Part shown: one piece after another, positions 6,328 to 12,445 of the stretch
Layout of the letters: every line of letters begins with the position of its first letter
How positions within the stretch are numbered: position 1 is the stretch's first letter
DNA from: CAYLGY01 sp964383325
Lineage (GTDB): Bacteria > Pseudomonadota > Alphaproteobacteria > Rhizobiales > Rhizobiaceae
Reading direction: 5' to 3'
Assembly: GCA_964383325.1 (NCBI GenBank)
Contig: CAYLGY010000074.1
Coordinates: forward strand, 1 to 12,864
DNA length: 12,864 nucleotides
Translations under genes and position numbers: made by a program
Notes under the pieces: generated by a model
What the model was told of the DNA's origin: nothing
Database searches by the model: none
What the model saw: the letters and a program-made list of their open reading frames with translations, nothing else

Positions 6328-9093
6328 TCAGCCGTCATAGAACCAGGTCATGCGCGGATCGTAGATCGTTACAGCCAGCCCGCGCGAGGTACGAAAATAG
6401 GAACCGAGTTCCCCGATGTGCAGAAGCCGGCTGTCCGCCGCGGGTGCAGCGCCTTCGCGAAGCGTCTCGCCCTCGGCCGTCTGCACATACCGCTCTCCGA
6501 TCAGATTTGCACCGGAAATGCTGATGGCAAACCGGTCGAGTCGCCCGGCAACCGCATTGACGATTCCCGGATTCTGCAAGGAGTCCGCAATATAGATCGA
6601 GGTACCCATGTCGACGGCGCTGGCCAGTCCCGTCACGCATCTGGCAACCCGTTTCGGATTGAGGCCGGCTTCAAGGATCAATGCCTGATTGTGGGGCTGG
6701 AACATTGCCAGCGAGGTCGACTCGGATATGGACAGGATGTCGAGCCAGAACATGACCGAAGGCAGATTGCCCCGATCGAGCTTCGAACCTGGCCAGCATT
6801 GCAGCCGGGCCCGTGGACAAGGGTTGAGGCCCGCGAATGGGTCTTCGACCCTGTCCTTGCCTTCCAGCGCCAGGCTTTCCTTTCGAACCCGCGCGATCAG
6901 CTCCAGTGACGAGATGAGCTCGTCCAGGCCTTCCGGCAGCGTGGCACCCTTCAACAGGCCACTGCGCCAGGCCTCCAGCAATTGCTGCGTCAGTTCCGGC
7001 AGTTCCAGCGCGCCCGCATCCGCGAATGCAACTGGCGATGCGGAGGGCGCGCCCCCGCCCGGGTTGCAGAGGGAGTTGGCGCGAGCCGGTACGATTTTTG
7101 CAAGATAGGCAGCGATCTGGCTGTCTCCCAGCAGCACTGGCTGGACCGGCTCGGCGGGCTTCGGCAGGCTCACCCGAGAAATCTCGTATCCGCCGGGGGC
7201 GGTGCCGGTGGCAGGATCCTGCTTGCGGAGTTCCGCCTGCAGGCCGATTGCAGGTTCCGGCGGCAGCGGCTCGCCGCCCTCCGCGACGTCCTCACCGTCC
7301 CCTGCAGGGGGCATGGGCACAAACCGATGCGGAACCGGATGCGGCCGTCGGACCATCTGCTCCAGATCGGCGGAGGCAACCGGACCCGCCCGCCCTGACC
7401 TTTCGAGCAGCACCAGGAATGCGACCTTCGGATCGGTCCGCTCCGATTCCGGGCGCAAGGGTCCGAAACGGGAGAGTTCGCTGAAGCGGTCCAGCAATTC
7501 CTGCCTCGGGCCCACGGCCAGATCCGTTCGGGTGCTCGCATCCGTCAGCAGCTGGATGAGGGCGGGATCGACATGGACCTGCGCTGGACTGTCCGCCTTT
7601 TCCGGCTCTGGCTGCGTTCCCGGCACAATCGTTACTGTCCGATCGGTCTCGGCGGAAAGAGTAGCCACCTGCGCGGATTCGGGAACAATCGCTTCAGGCT
7701 GCACAGGCGGTTCTTCCGCCGCATGCGCTACCGGAGGCAAGGGCATGAGCGGAGTGGCGCCCGGCCCTGGTTCCGGCACCGACAATTGCTCGGGAAGTTG
7801 CGGAGGAACTCGCCCTGCCGCCGATCCGCCACCGGCGCCCGGCGAGTGCATGTGCCGGGCAATCTGCTCCCCATGGCCGTAGATCCGGGACCCGTCCTGC
7901 GCCTGCACGCCATAGGCGCGGCCCGTCTCATCGGTGGGTGCGGCAATCTGCGGCGACGGCGTGCCATCTTCGCGCGCCAGTTGCACATAGGAGCGCATCG
8001 GAATGATGCCGGAATAATTACGGACATAGGATTCGATGAAGCCTGCCCAGAGATCCATCTTGTCCGCGCCGATCAGGCCGCTGGCCTCGATCAGCGGGCC
8101 GTCGAGGCGCAACAGCACCGTATCGTTGATGCGCGCCCGCCGGGCCAGTTCCTGCACCTCGGCCAGCAGGTCCTCCGCCGTGCGGATATTGGATTCGATC
8201 TTGCTGAATCCCAACATCTGCTCCTGTACGAGCTGCAGGAGCCGATCGGCCGAATTCTTGTCGAGCACGACGCCGCGGATCATCAGGACGCCCTTGTCGG
8301 TCACCTCGAAATCCAGATCGTAACCCGTCGATTCGAGTAGGCTGGCAACGGCGCTGCGAAGCACCTCGACGACCCCGATGCGCACGCCGGCCTCCACCCC
8401 GGTCGCATCGATCGCATTCACGGCGGCCCGCCTTTCGGCCAGAGTGTTTACGTGGCCGTTCACGAAGATGGCGCCATCCACTTCCTGGCTGACTTCCATG
8501 GAATGACGGAAGGGCAACATGGTGATGGCCTGATGAACCGCTGCGAAATCCGCTTCCGGATCCGACTTGGCCAGCATGCGCCGCGTCGGGTCTCCGCCGC
8601 TGAACAGCCAGACCACAAGGCCTGCAACGAGCAGCAGCCCCATCGCCCCCAGCCATGCGCGCGAGGGGACTTTCCGCAATTGCGCGATCCAGGCCGCCGC
8701 AAGGTTCGGCGGACCGGCTGCGGCTTCGGCGGTCGCATCTGCCGGCGCGTCGGGCTTCAGCGCATCGACGATGCTGGCCCAGTTCGCGGTCGCTGCGCCA
8801 ACCGCAAAACGCGTCATGCCGATCGAGATGATGTCGAGCGGCTCCAGCTCACGCCATTGCTGCTCGCCGGCCTCCAGCTCCAACCCGTTGCCGGAGGTGA
8901 CCGAGCCGGCCTCGGCGCGGATTTCCACCGCATCGTCCAGCACCCGGATCCGCGCATGGCCCGGACGGAGGCTGAGATCATTGAACTGGAGATCGTCCTC
9001 TTCCGCGGAGCCCAGCGAATATTCGCCAGGCGAAAGCAACACTTCCGCACCGCTTTGCTGCCCACTCAGAATCTTGAGGACAAATCCTTCCAC
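6328..9093 (-). CDS. sctD: Large SctD-like inner-membrane ring protein with FHA domain and novel C-terminal extension
   Basis: A 921-residue protein starting at GTG 9093, with GGAG about 6 bases upstream. Residues 1-98 form a forkhead-associated domain (YSLGS, DDLQFNDLSL, GHARI with His46). A Pro/Ala linker leads to one membrane segment (about 147-164, LGAMGLLLVAGLVVWLF). Periplasmic ring-building/BON-like domains follow at about 178-242, 243-308 and 310-372 (GAIFVNGHVNT; GVLMIRGVVLDKN). This is the SctD plan: cytoplasmic FHA, single span, periplasmic ring. Canonical SctD is about 400 residues. Here a disordered Pro/Glu-rich stretch (about 375-650) and a folded-looking region (655-921) with Cys676, 759, 766 and 819 are added, all predicted periplasmic. 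Chlamydial CdsD is also enlarged with FHA and BON domains. The three needle genes lie directly upstream in the same direction. Confidence 0.8.
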   Translation of the reverse strand: MEGFVLKILSGQQSGAEVLLSPGEYSLGSAEEDDLQFNDLSLRPGHARIRVLDDAVEIRAEAGSVTSGNGLELEAGEQQWRELEPLDIISIGMTRFAVGAATANWASIVDALKPDAPADATAEAAAGPPNLAAAWIAQLRKVPSRAWLGAMGLLLVAGLVVWLFSGGDPTRRMLAKSDPEADFAAVHQAITMLPFRHSMEVSQEVDGAIFVNGHVNTLAERRAAVNAIDATGVEAGVRIGVVEVLRSAVASLLESTGYDLDFEVTDKGVLMIRGVVLDKNSADRLLQLVQEQMLGFSKIESNIRTAEDLLAEVQELARRARINDTVLLRLDGPLIEASGLIGADKMDLWAGFIESYVRNYSGIIPMRSYVQLAREDGTPSPQIAAPTDETGRAYGVQAQDGSRIYGHGEQIARHMHSPGAGGGSAAGRVPPQLPEQLSVPEPGPGATPLMPLPPVAHAAEEPPVQPEAIVPESAQVATLSAETDRTVTIVPGTQPEPEKADSPAQVHVDPALIQLLTDASTRTDLAVGPRQELLDRFSELSRFGPLRPESERTDPKVAFLVLLERSGRAGPVASADLEQMVRRPHPVPHRFVPMPPAGDGEDVAEGGEPLPPEPAIGLQAELRKQDPATGTAPGGYEISRVSLPKPAEPVQPVLLGDSQIAAYLAKIVPARANSLCNPGGGAPSASPVAFADAGALELPELTQQLLEAWRSGLLKGATLPEGLDELISSLELIARVRKESLALEGKDRVEDPFAGLNPCPRARLQCWPGSKLDRGNLPSVMFWLDILSISESTSLAMFQPHNQALILEAGLNPKRVARCVTGLASAVDMGTSIYIADSLQNPGIVNAVAGRLDRFAISISGANLIGERYVQTAEGETLREGAAPAADSRLLHIGELGSYFRTSRGLAVTIYDPRMTWFYDG

Positions 9094-9139
9094 GTTCCGG
9101 CTCCAATGGCTTTCTCAGCCACTCTTCAGCGACAGGGAC

Positions 9140-9460
9140 TTACGCAATATTGCGCACGATCGCCTTCAATACGTCCGACACGCATTTCATGATGTTGGTC
9201 CGTGCTGTTGCCACCGCATTCCAGGTGTTGGCGGCCATCTGCAGGGCGAACATCTTTTCGGTGTCGGACAGGTTTGCATTTGCTTCGATGGCGCGGATAC
9301 TCTCCTCGATACCTTCCATCTGCTTCTGCAGTTCCGCCTGCCTCCAGATCAGGTCGAAGCCGTCACGCTCCTTATAGGTCGAGCCATCGGCGCCATTGAT
9401 CTGGAATGGGGGGGTCGGGGTCGTGTACGTCCCGATTTGCATCAGGTCAGATACGCCCAT
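9140..9460 (-). CDS. sctF: T3SS needle protein, copy A
   Basis: A 106-residue protein. The last 44 residues align without gaps to the MxiH/PrgI needle C-terminal half: N-x-SD loop, a helix with A and Q, then A-x2-N-x2-K-x3-D-x3-AI-x2-N. It starts MGVSDLMQIG, has a short variable head (11-30) rich in T, P and G, then the 76-residue body from ERDGFDLIW. That body differs from copy B at 4 positions and from copy C at 2. Needle subunits polymerise into the hollow extracellular filament. It has a good GGGAG ribosome site. It is the last of the three copies in transcription order and is followed after 46 bases by sctD. Cys93 in the C-terminal helix is unusual for the family. Its head is GC-rich like the body. 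Confidence 0.82.
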   Translation of the reverse strand: MGVSDLMQIGTYTTPTPPFQINGADGSTYKERDGFDLIWRQAELQKQMEGIEESIRAIEANANLSDTEKMFALQMAANTWNAVATARTNIMKCVSDVLKAIVRNIA

Positions 9461-9505
9461 TTTCTTCTCCCTTGCTTGCCCTAAGCCCTGCTAACGGTCG
9501 CCACG

Positions 9506-9817
9506 TCAGGCGATGTTTCTCACGATTGCCTTCAAGACGTCCGACACGCATTTGAGAATATTGGTTCGCGCCGTCGCCACTGCGTTCCAGGTATTGGCGG
9601 CCATTTGCAGGGCGAACATCTTTTCCGTATCGGAAAGATTGGCGTTGGTCTCGATGGCGCGGATGCTGTCCTCGATCCCTTCCATCTGCTTCTGCAGTTC
9701 CGACTGGCGCCAGATGAGATCGAACCCGTCCCGCTCCCCGTAGAAGTTTCCGGTCTGATCGAATCCCGGAGTATCGGAATAACTTCCGCCAATATTCATG
9801 AAGTCGCTGGTGGACAT
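9506..9817 (-). CDS. sctF: T3SS needle protein, copy B
   Basis: A 103-residue second needle paralogue. It starts MSTSDFMNIG and has a 17-residue variable head (11-27, Gly/Ser/aromatic: SYSDTPGFDQTGNFYG), then the shared 76-residue body from ERDGFDLIW with the SD loop and C-terminal AIVRNIA. It differs from copy A at four body positions (Ser39, Asp50, Thr57, Leu88). It has a GGAG ribosome site 7 bases before ATG 9817 and is separated from copy A by 45 bases and from copy C by 87 bases that include a strong hairpin. Most DNA differences from copy A are synonymous. Whether all three are used together in one needle or in alternative needles cannot be told from sequence. Confidence 0.82.
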   Translation of the reverse strand: MSTSDFMNIGGSYSDTPGFDQTGNFYGERDGFDLIWRQSELQKQMEGIEDSIRAIETNANLSDTEKMFALQMAANTWNAVATARTNILKCVSDVLKAIVRNIA

Positions 9818-9838
9818 ATCATTTCTCCGCTTTCAGCC

Positions 9839-9857
9839 CGGCAGAACCTTTCTGCCG
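9839..9857. promoter_or_regulatory. 8-bp perfect hairpin between needle copies C and B
   Basis: The stem is CGGCAGAA/TTCTGCCG with a 3-base loop (9847-9849). It lies in the 87-base gap between the stop of copy C and the start of copy B. No T-run follows on the minus strand, so it may act as a processing or stability element that sets the ratio of copy C to copies B and A. Confidence 0.5.
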
Positions 9858-9904
9858 TGCCTTTCCAGAAATTCTCATGGGCTTCCGATCCATGCTCACC
9901 GCCA

Positions 9905-10300
9905 TCATGCAATGTTCCGCACGATTGCCTTCAGGACATCGGAGACGCATTTGAGAATGTTGGTGCGTGCCGTTGCCACCGCGTTCCACGTATTGGCAGC
10001 CATCTGCAACGCGAACATCTTTTCGGTGTCGGAAAGGTTGGCATTGGCTTCGATGGCGCGGATGCTGTCCTCGATGCCTTCCATCTGCTTCTGCAGCTCC
10101 GCCTGCCGCCAGATCAGGTCGAAACCATCGCGCTCGACATAGGAATTTGACGAAAGCGGGCTATCAAGATCATACAATGGATTTCCATCGCTATCGTTAA
10201 CAACTTTCCCATCAGCGTCGTATTGATAATCGTAATACAAATAAAAGCTGGGAATAGTGCTGTACTGCTTCCCAATCTTCATTAACCCACTGGTAGACAT
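9905..10300 (-). CDS. sctF: T3SS needle protein, copy C, with long Tyr/Asp-rich head
   Basis: A 131-residue third needle paralogue and the first in transcription order. It starts MSTSGLMKIG and ends with the same 76-residue needle body (two differences each from A and B), but its head is 45 residues (11-55). The head is Tyr/Asp-rich (YYDYQYDADGK, NDSDGNPLYDLD) with D-x-D-G spacing that resembles calcium-binding or YD-type repeats. The DNA for the head (about 10135-10270) is clearly richer in A+T than its surroundings, suggesting separate origin or rapid change. In solid-state NMR models of the needle the N-terminus faces outward, so this head would be surface-exposed. It has a GGAG ribosome site 7 bases before ATG 10300 and follows the small helical gene after 15 bases. 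Confidence 0.8.
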   Translation of the reverse strand: MSTSGLMKIGKQYSTIPSFYLYYDYQYDADGKVVNDSDGNPLYDLDSPLSSNSYVERDGFDLIWRQAELQKQMEGIEDSIRAIEANANLSDTEKMFALQMAANTWNAVATARTNILKCVSDVLKAIVRNIA

Positions 10301-10315
10301 TGCCTTGCTCCGCGG

Positions 10316-10594
10316 TCAAACAAGCTTCGGGGCGCGAACGGGATAGTTTTCAATGAAGAGATGGGCGGCCTGCAATGCGGCGATCAACGCCTCCGCCTCG
10401 CGATAGGCGTCACGCGCCAAACCGGTGCGCAGCTTCGCATTGAGGCGTGGCAGCAGCTCGTCCAGTCGCGCCAGCACCTGTTTTTTCAGCACATAGCCCT
10501 CGGGCCCCGAGAGGCGCTCAGACAGTTCGGTAACGTGAAAGAGATCCGGCGCACCGTCCGCCGGCCCGGTTGGCTTGAACTCGAAGATATGCAT
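10316..10594 (-). CDS. Small helical protein, putative YscE-like needle chaperone
   Basis: A 92-residue protein with a helical hairpin: GYVLKKQVLARLDELLPRL then RDAYREAEALIAALQAAHLF (residues 33-51 and 61-80), preceded by a polar N-terminus. The pattern L-x3-L, then RxGLxxDxYxExEALxxAxxAA, resembles the needle chaperone YscE/PscE (about 65-90 residues), whose helical hairpin pairs with YscG to hold monomeric needle subunits in the cytosol. Its position 15 bases upstream of three needle genes supports this. A GGGGGA ribosome site precedes ATG 10594. The similarity is in spacing and composition, not a signature, so it may instead be an unrelated small needle-operon protein. Confidence 0.5.
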   Translation of the reverse strand: MHIFEFKPTGPADGAPDLFHVTELSERLSGPEGYVLKKQVLARLDELLPRLNAKLRTGLARDAYREAEALIAALQAAHLFIENYPVRAPKLV

Positions 10595-10727
10595 GTGTTC
10601 CCCCAGCTTGCGGCTTCCGTCACAGGGCGGGACATGAACCCTTCATTTCCCGTCACTGATCCCACTGTAGGGCATCCCAATTCGAGAAGTGTGCCGTTTA
10701 GAACACTTGCCGGCAGAGTCCCCTCGT
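10595..10727 (-). promoter_or_regulatory. 133-base upstream region of the needle operon with dyads
   Basis: This is the upstream region of the small-helical/needle operon. It contains three inverted repeats: ATGAA-CCC-TTCAT at 10634-10646, AAGTGT/ACACTT with a 10-base spacer at 10687-10708, and a CCCCTC/GAGGGG hairpin at 10720-10736 that reaches over the stop codon of the GNAT gene. No clear sigma-70 or sigma-54 promoter could be read. The dyads are plausible operator or terminator elements only. Confidence 0.3.
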
Positions 10728-10736
10728 TCAGAGGGG
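10720..10736. terminator. Possible weak terminator or processing hairpin at the GNAT gene end
   Basis: A perfect 6-bp GC-rich stem CCCCTC/GAGGGG with loop GTTCA overlaps the GNAT stop codon (10728-10730). On the minus strand ACTCTGCC follows, not a T-run, so termination would be weak or factor-assisted. Confidence 0.3.
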
Positions 10737-11198
10737 CATCCGCATGAAGTAGGAAGAATGCAGGTAGCCCATCTTGCGATAGAGCGTGTGGGCGTGCCCA
10801 TTGTGGCAATGAACGTAGAGATTGATCTGGTCGCATCCGAGCTCGCGCGCCTTCTGATGCACGCAGCGAATCGCTTCGGTGCCATAACCGTTACGGCGGA
10901 AGCGCGGATAGATGAGAATGTAGCAGAGCCAGGCAATGCGGACATCGAGTTCCGTGACCAGCCACACCGCGCCGACATACTCGCCGGTTTCGATCTTGCG
11001 CACGAAAAAGAGGTGATTGCTGTCCGGATCCAGCGAACCTTCGAGAAAGGAGCGCATGTCGCGAAAGGTCTTCTGCTCGGCGTCGGCCTTGCCGAGCGCG
11101 AAGGCATTGATGAGATCATCCTCATACTGCCAGGCAACCGCCTTCATGAAGTCCTGCATATCGGCTTTGTGGGTAATGGGTACGAGATCTACATTCAT
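10728..11198 (-). CDS. GNAT-family N-acetyltransferase
   Basis: A 156-residue GNAT domain protein. A beta-strand/helix start is followed by strands around HLFFVRKIETGEYVGAVWLV (62-81), then motif A: YILIYPRFRRNGYGTEAI (93-110) with the acetyl-CoA pyrophosphate-binding R-x2-G-x-G (R101, G104, G106). Motif B ends in NLYVHCHNGHAHTLYRKMGY (126-145). It transfers an acetyl group from acetyl-CoA; the substrate is not readable. Full length for a single-domain enzyme. The start at 11198 has a poor ribosome site (AAGGA is far away). It lies upstream of the needle operon in the same direction, separated by 133 bases with dyads, so co-transcription is uncertain. It could be a neighbouring housekeeping gene or modify a secretion protein. 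Confidence 0.85.
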   Translation of the reverse strand: MNVDLVPITHKADMQDFMKAVAWQYEDDLINAFALGKADAEQKTFRDMRSFLEGSLDPDSNHLFFVRKIETGEYVGAVWLVTELDVRIAWLCYILIYPRFRRNGYGTEAIRCVHQKARELGCDQINLYVHCHNGHAHTLYRKMGYLHSSYFMRMPL

Positions 11199-11557
11199 GT
11201 TACCGTGCCGTCCTTGTCATCATGGGTGGAGCCGGCGCGTTCGACACAATCCGGCGCAAATGCGCGAAGACAACCTCGCGCGGTTGCTACAAGTCATAAG
11301 CACTGGATCGAATGCGCATATGTCTCGAATGGAACAGTTGCTGCTCGTTTTTCCGGGCCAGCCGCATTTTCTCGCGACATCAGGGGGAAGGTGTCTTTTC
11401 GTAGTTCATGCACGGGACAAGTGTCACATGCGGCACAGCATCAGCGCGCGCCACGCGCTACCTTTAGATCTTCCACGTCGGGCGCGCCGGTCGCAAACGC
11501 CACGGGGGTACCGGCGCCCTGCATGGCCGAAATGCCGCCGAGGAGAGGAGAAGCGAC
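11199..11557. promoter_or_regulatory. 359-base divergent intergenic region with two dyads
   Basis: This lies between the leftward GNAT gene and the rightward candidate effector. It holds a 6-bp hairpin AGCGCG/CGCGCT at 11443-11459 and an 8-bp inverted repeat GCGCCGGT/ACCGGCGC at 11484-11517 with an 18-base spacer, 41 bases before the effector start. These are likely operator or leader elements for the effector gene. I see no confident promoter. A short open frame (from ATG 11260) exists but has no ribosome site. Confidence 0.3.
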
Positions 11558-12445
11558 ATGTCAGTGTTAAGTTCCGGAGTCCAGCAACTCCCCAACATCC
11601 CGTTCCAGTCTCCTCCTCCGCCCGAGGACGGGAGTAGACCCCAGCAGTCCCCCGGGCCAAATGACCAGAGGTCCGTGAGCAACCAGTCGCGCCCGGAGCG
11701 CGCACCGGAGCCCGCCCCGGAAGTGCCGCAAATCCATGGGCATTTCACCCGAAGGCAGCAGCAGAAACTGACTGAATTCGAAATTTTTCCGCAAAAGCAC
11801 TGGAATTTCTTCGTGCATGTAAATTCCGCAACTCCCAAGGAGCGCATGGAAGTTTTCAAGGACTATATCGACCATCAGGGGAAATTTTACTTTCAGCTGC
11901 TGATGTGCGGCGTCGAGAGATCGCGGGAGAAGGTAACGCTGACGCCTGAGGCATTCGTTGATTTCGAAATGAAATCCTATGATTGCAAAGTATACAATGT
12001 GACACGAGAGGAGGCTCGCGACAGGCTTCTCCTGCAACTTCGCGGAACATTGGAAGGATGGCAGAAAAAACTTCCAAAGATCCTGAATGAGATTGAAGAA
12101 ATTTCCAATTCGACGCCGCCCCTATCTCAAGAAGAAGTAGAAAAACTTGATGATCCATTGCGCAGGATTGAATCCAATCTGGAATTGACCAGCGACTTTC
12201 CACCCAAGCTCAACATAACCTTCTCGACAGACCAGTCTTTTGACGAGACGAACTTGGTGGAAAGTGGAGATGGCGAGCCTTCTCTTCCAACAGGCGAAGA
12301 TGAATATGTATATGAGACGACCGATGGTGACAGGACAGATCCCGCTGGCCCGGAAGGTACCGGGTACGAAGAGATTGAAGGACGTGAGGATACCGGGCTA
12401 GGAACGCTGAACTTCGTCCAGATTCCAATGATGAATACCATGTAA
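11558..12445 (+). CDS. Unrecognised Pro-rich protein with acidic Tyr-motif tail, candidate T3SS effector
   Basis: ATG 11558 follows a very strong purine-rich ribosome site (AGGAGAGGAGAAG). The 295-residue protein begins with a disordered Pro/Gln/Ser-rich segment (1-60, with PPPP and repeated P-E/P-x-P), typical of N-terminal T3SS export signals with no Sec signal. A basic RRQQQK patch precedes a folded alpha/beta region (about 70-215) that contains two Cys (117, 143). The last third is acidic and disordered, with EDEYVYETTDG (Tyr250, Tyr252) and GYEEIEG (Tyr270). The gene is visibly less GC-rich than its neighbours from about 11760 onward, a sign of recent transfer. I recognise no catalytic family. 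It points away from the T3SS operon but lies 360 bases beyond it. A secreted effector is the best guess; an unrelated cargo gene is possible. Confidence 0.5.
   Translation: MSVLSSGVQQLPNIPFQSPPPPEDGSRPQQSPGPNDQRSVSNQSRPERAPEPAPEVPQIHGHFTRRQQQKLTEFEIFPQKHWNFFVHVNSATPKERMEVFKDYIDHQGKFYFQLLMCGVERSREKVTLTPEAFVDFEMKSYDCKVYNVTREEARDRLLLQLRGTLEGWQKKLPKILNEIEEISNSTPPLSQEEVEKLDDPLRRIESNLELTSDFPPKLNITFSTDQSFDETNLVESGDGEPSLPTGEDEYVYETTDGDRTDPAGPEGTGYEEIEGREDTGLGTLNFVQIPMMNTM

Noticed and set aside
6192..6338. N-terminal extension of the coiled-coil protein to ATG 6338
   Set aside because: It would overlap sctD by 11 bases and cover the GNRA hairpin; ATG 6191 has a near-perfect AGGAG site and gives a typical secretion-type start.
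10687..11424. Shared CAAGTGT motif upstream of the needle operon and of the effector gene as a common regulator site
   Set aside because: A 7-base match is expected by chance about once or twice in a window this size on two strands, so it is not evidence.
11260..11637. Rightward open frame of about 125 codons starting at ATG 11260
   Set aside because: No ribosome site, Arg/Pro-rich later part typical of a GC-rich shadow frame, and it overlaps the well-supported start of the gene at 11558.
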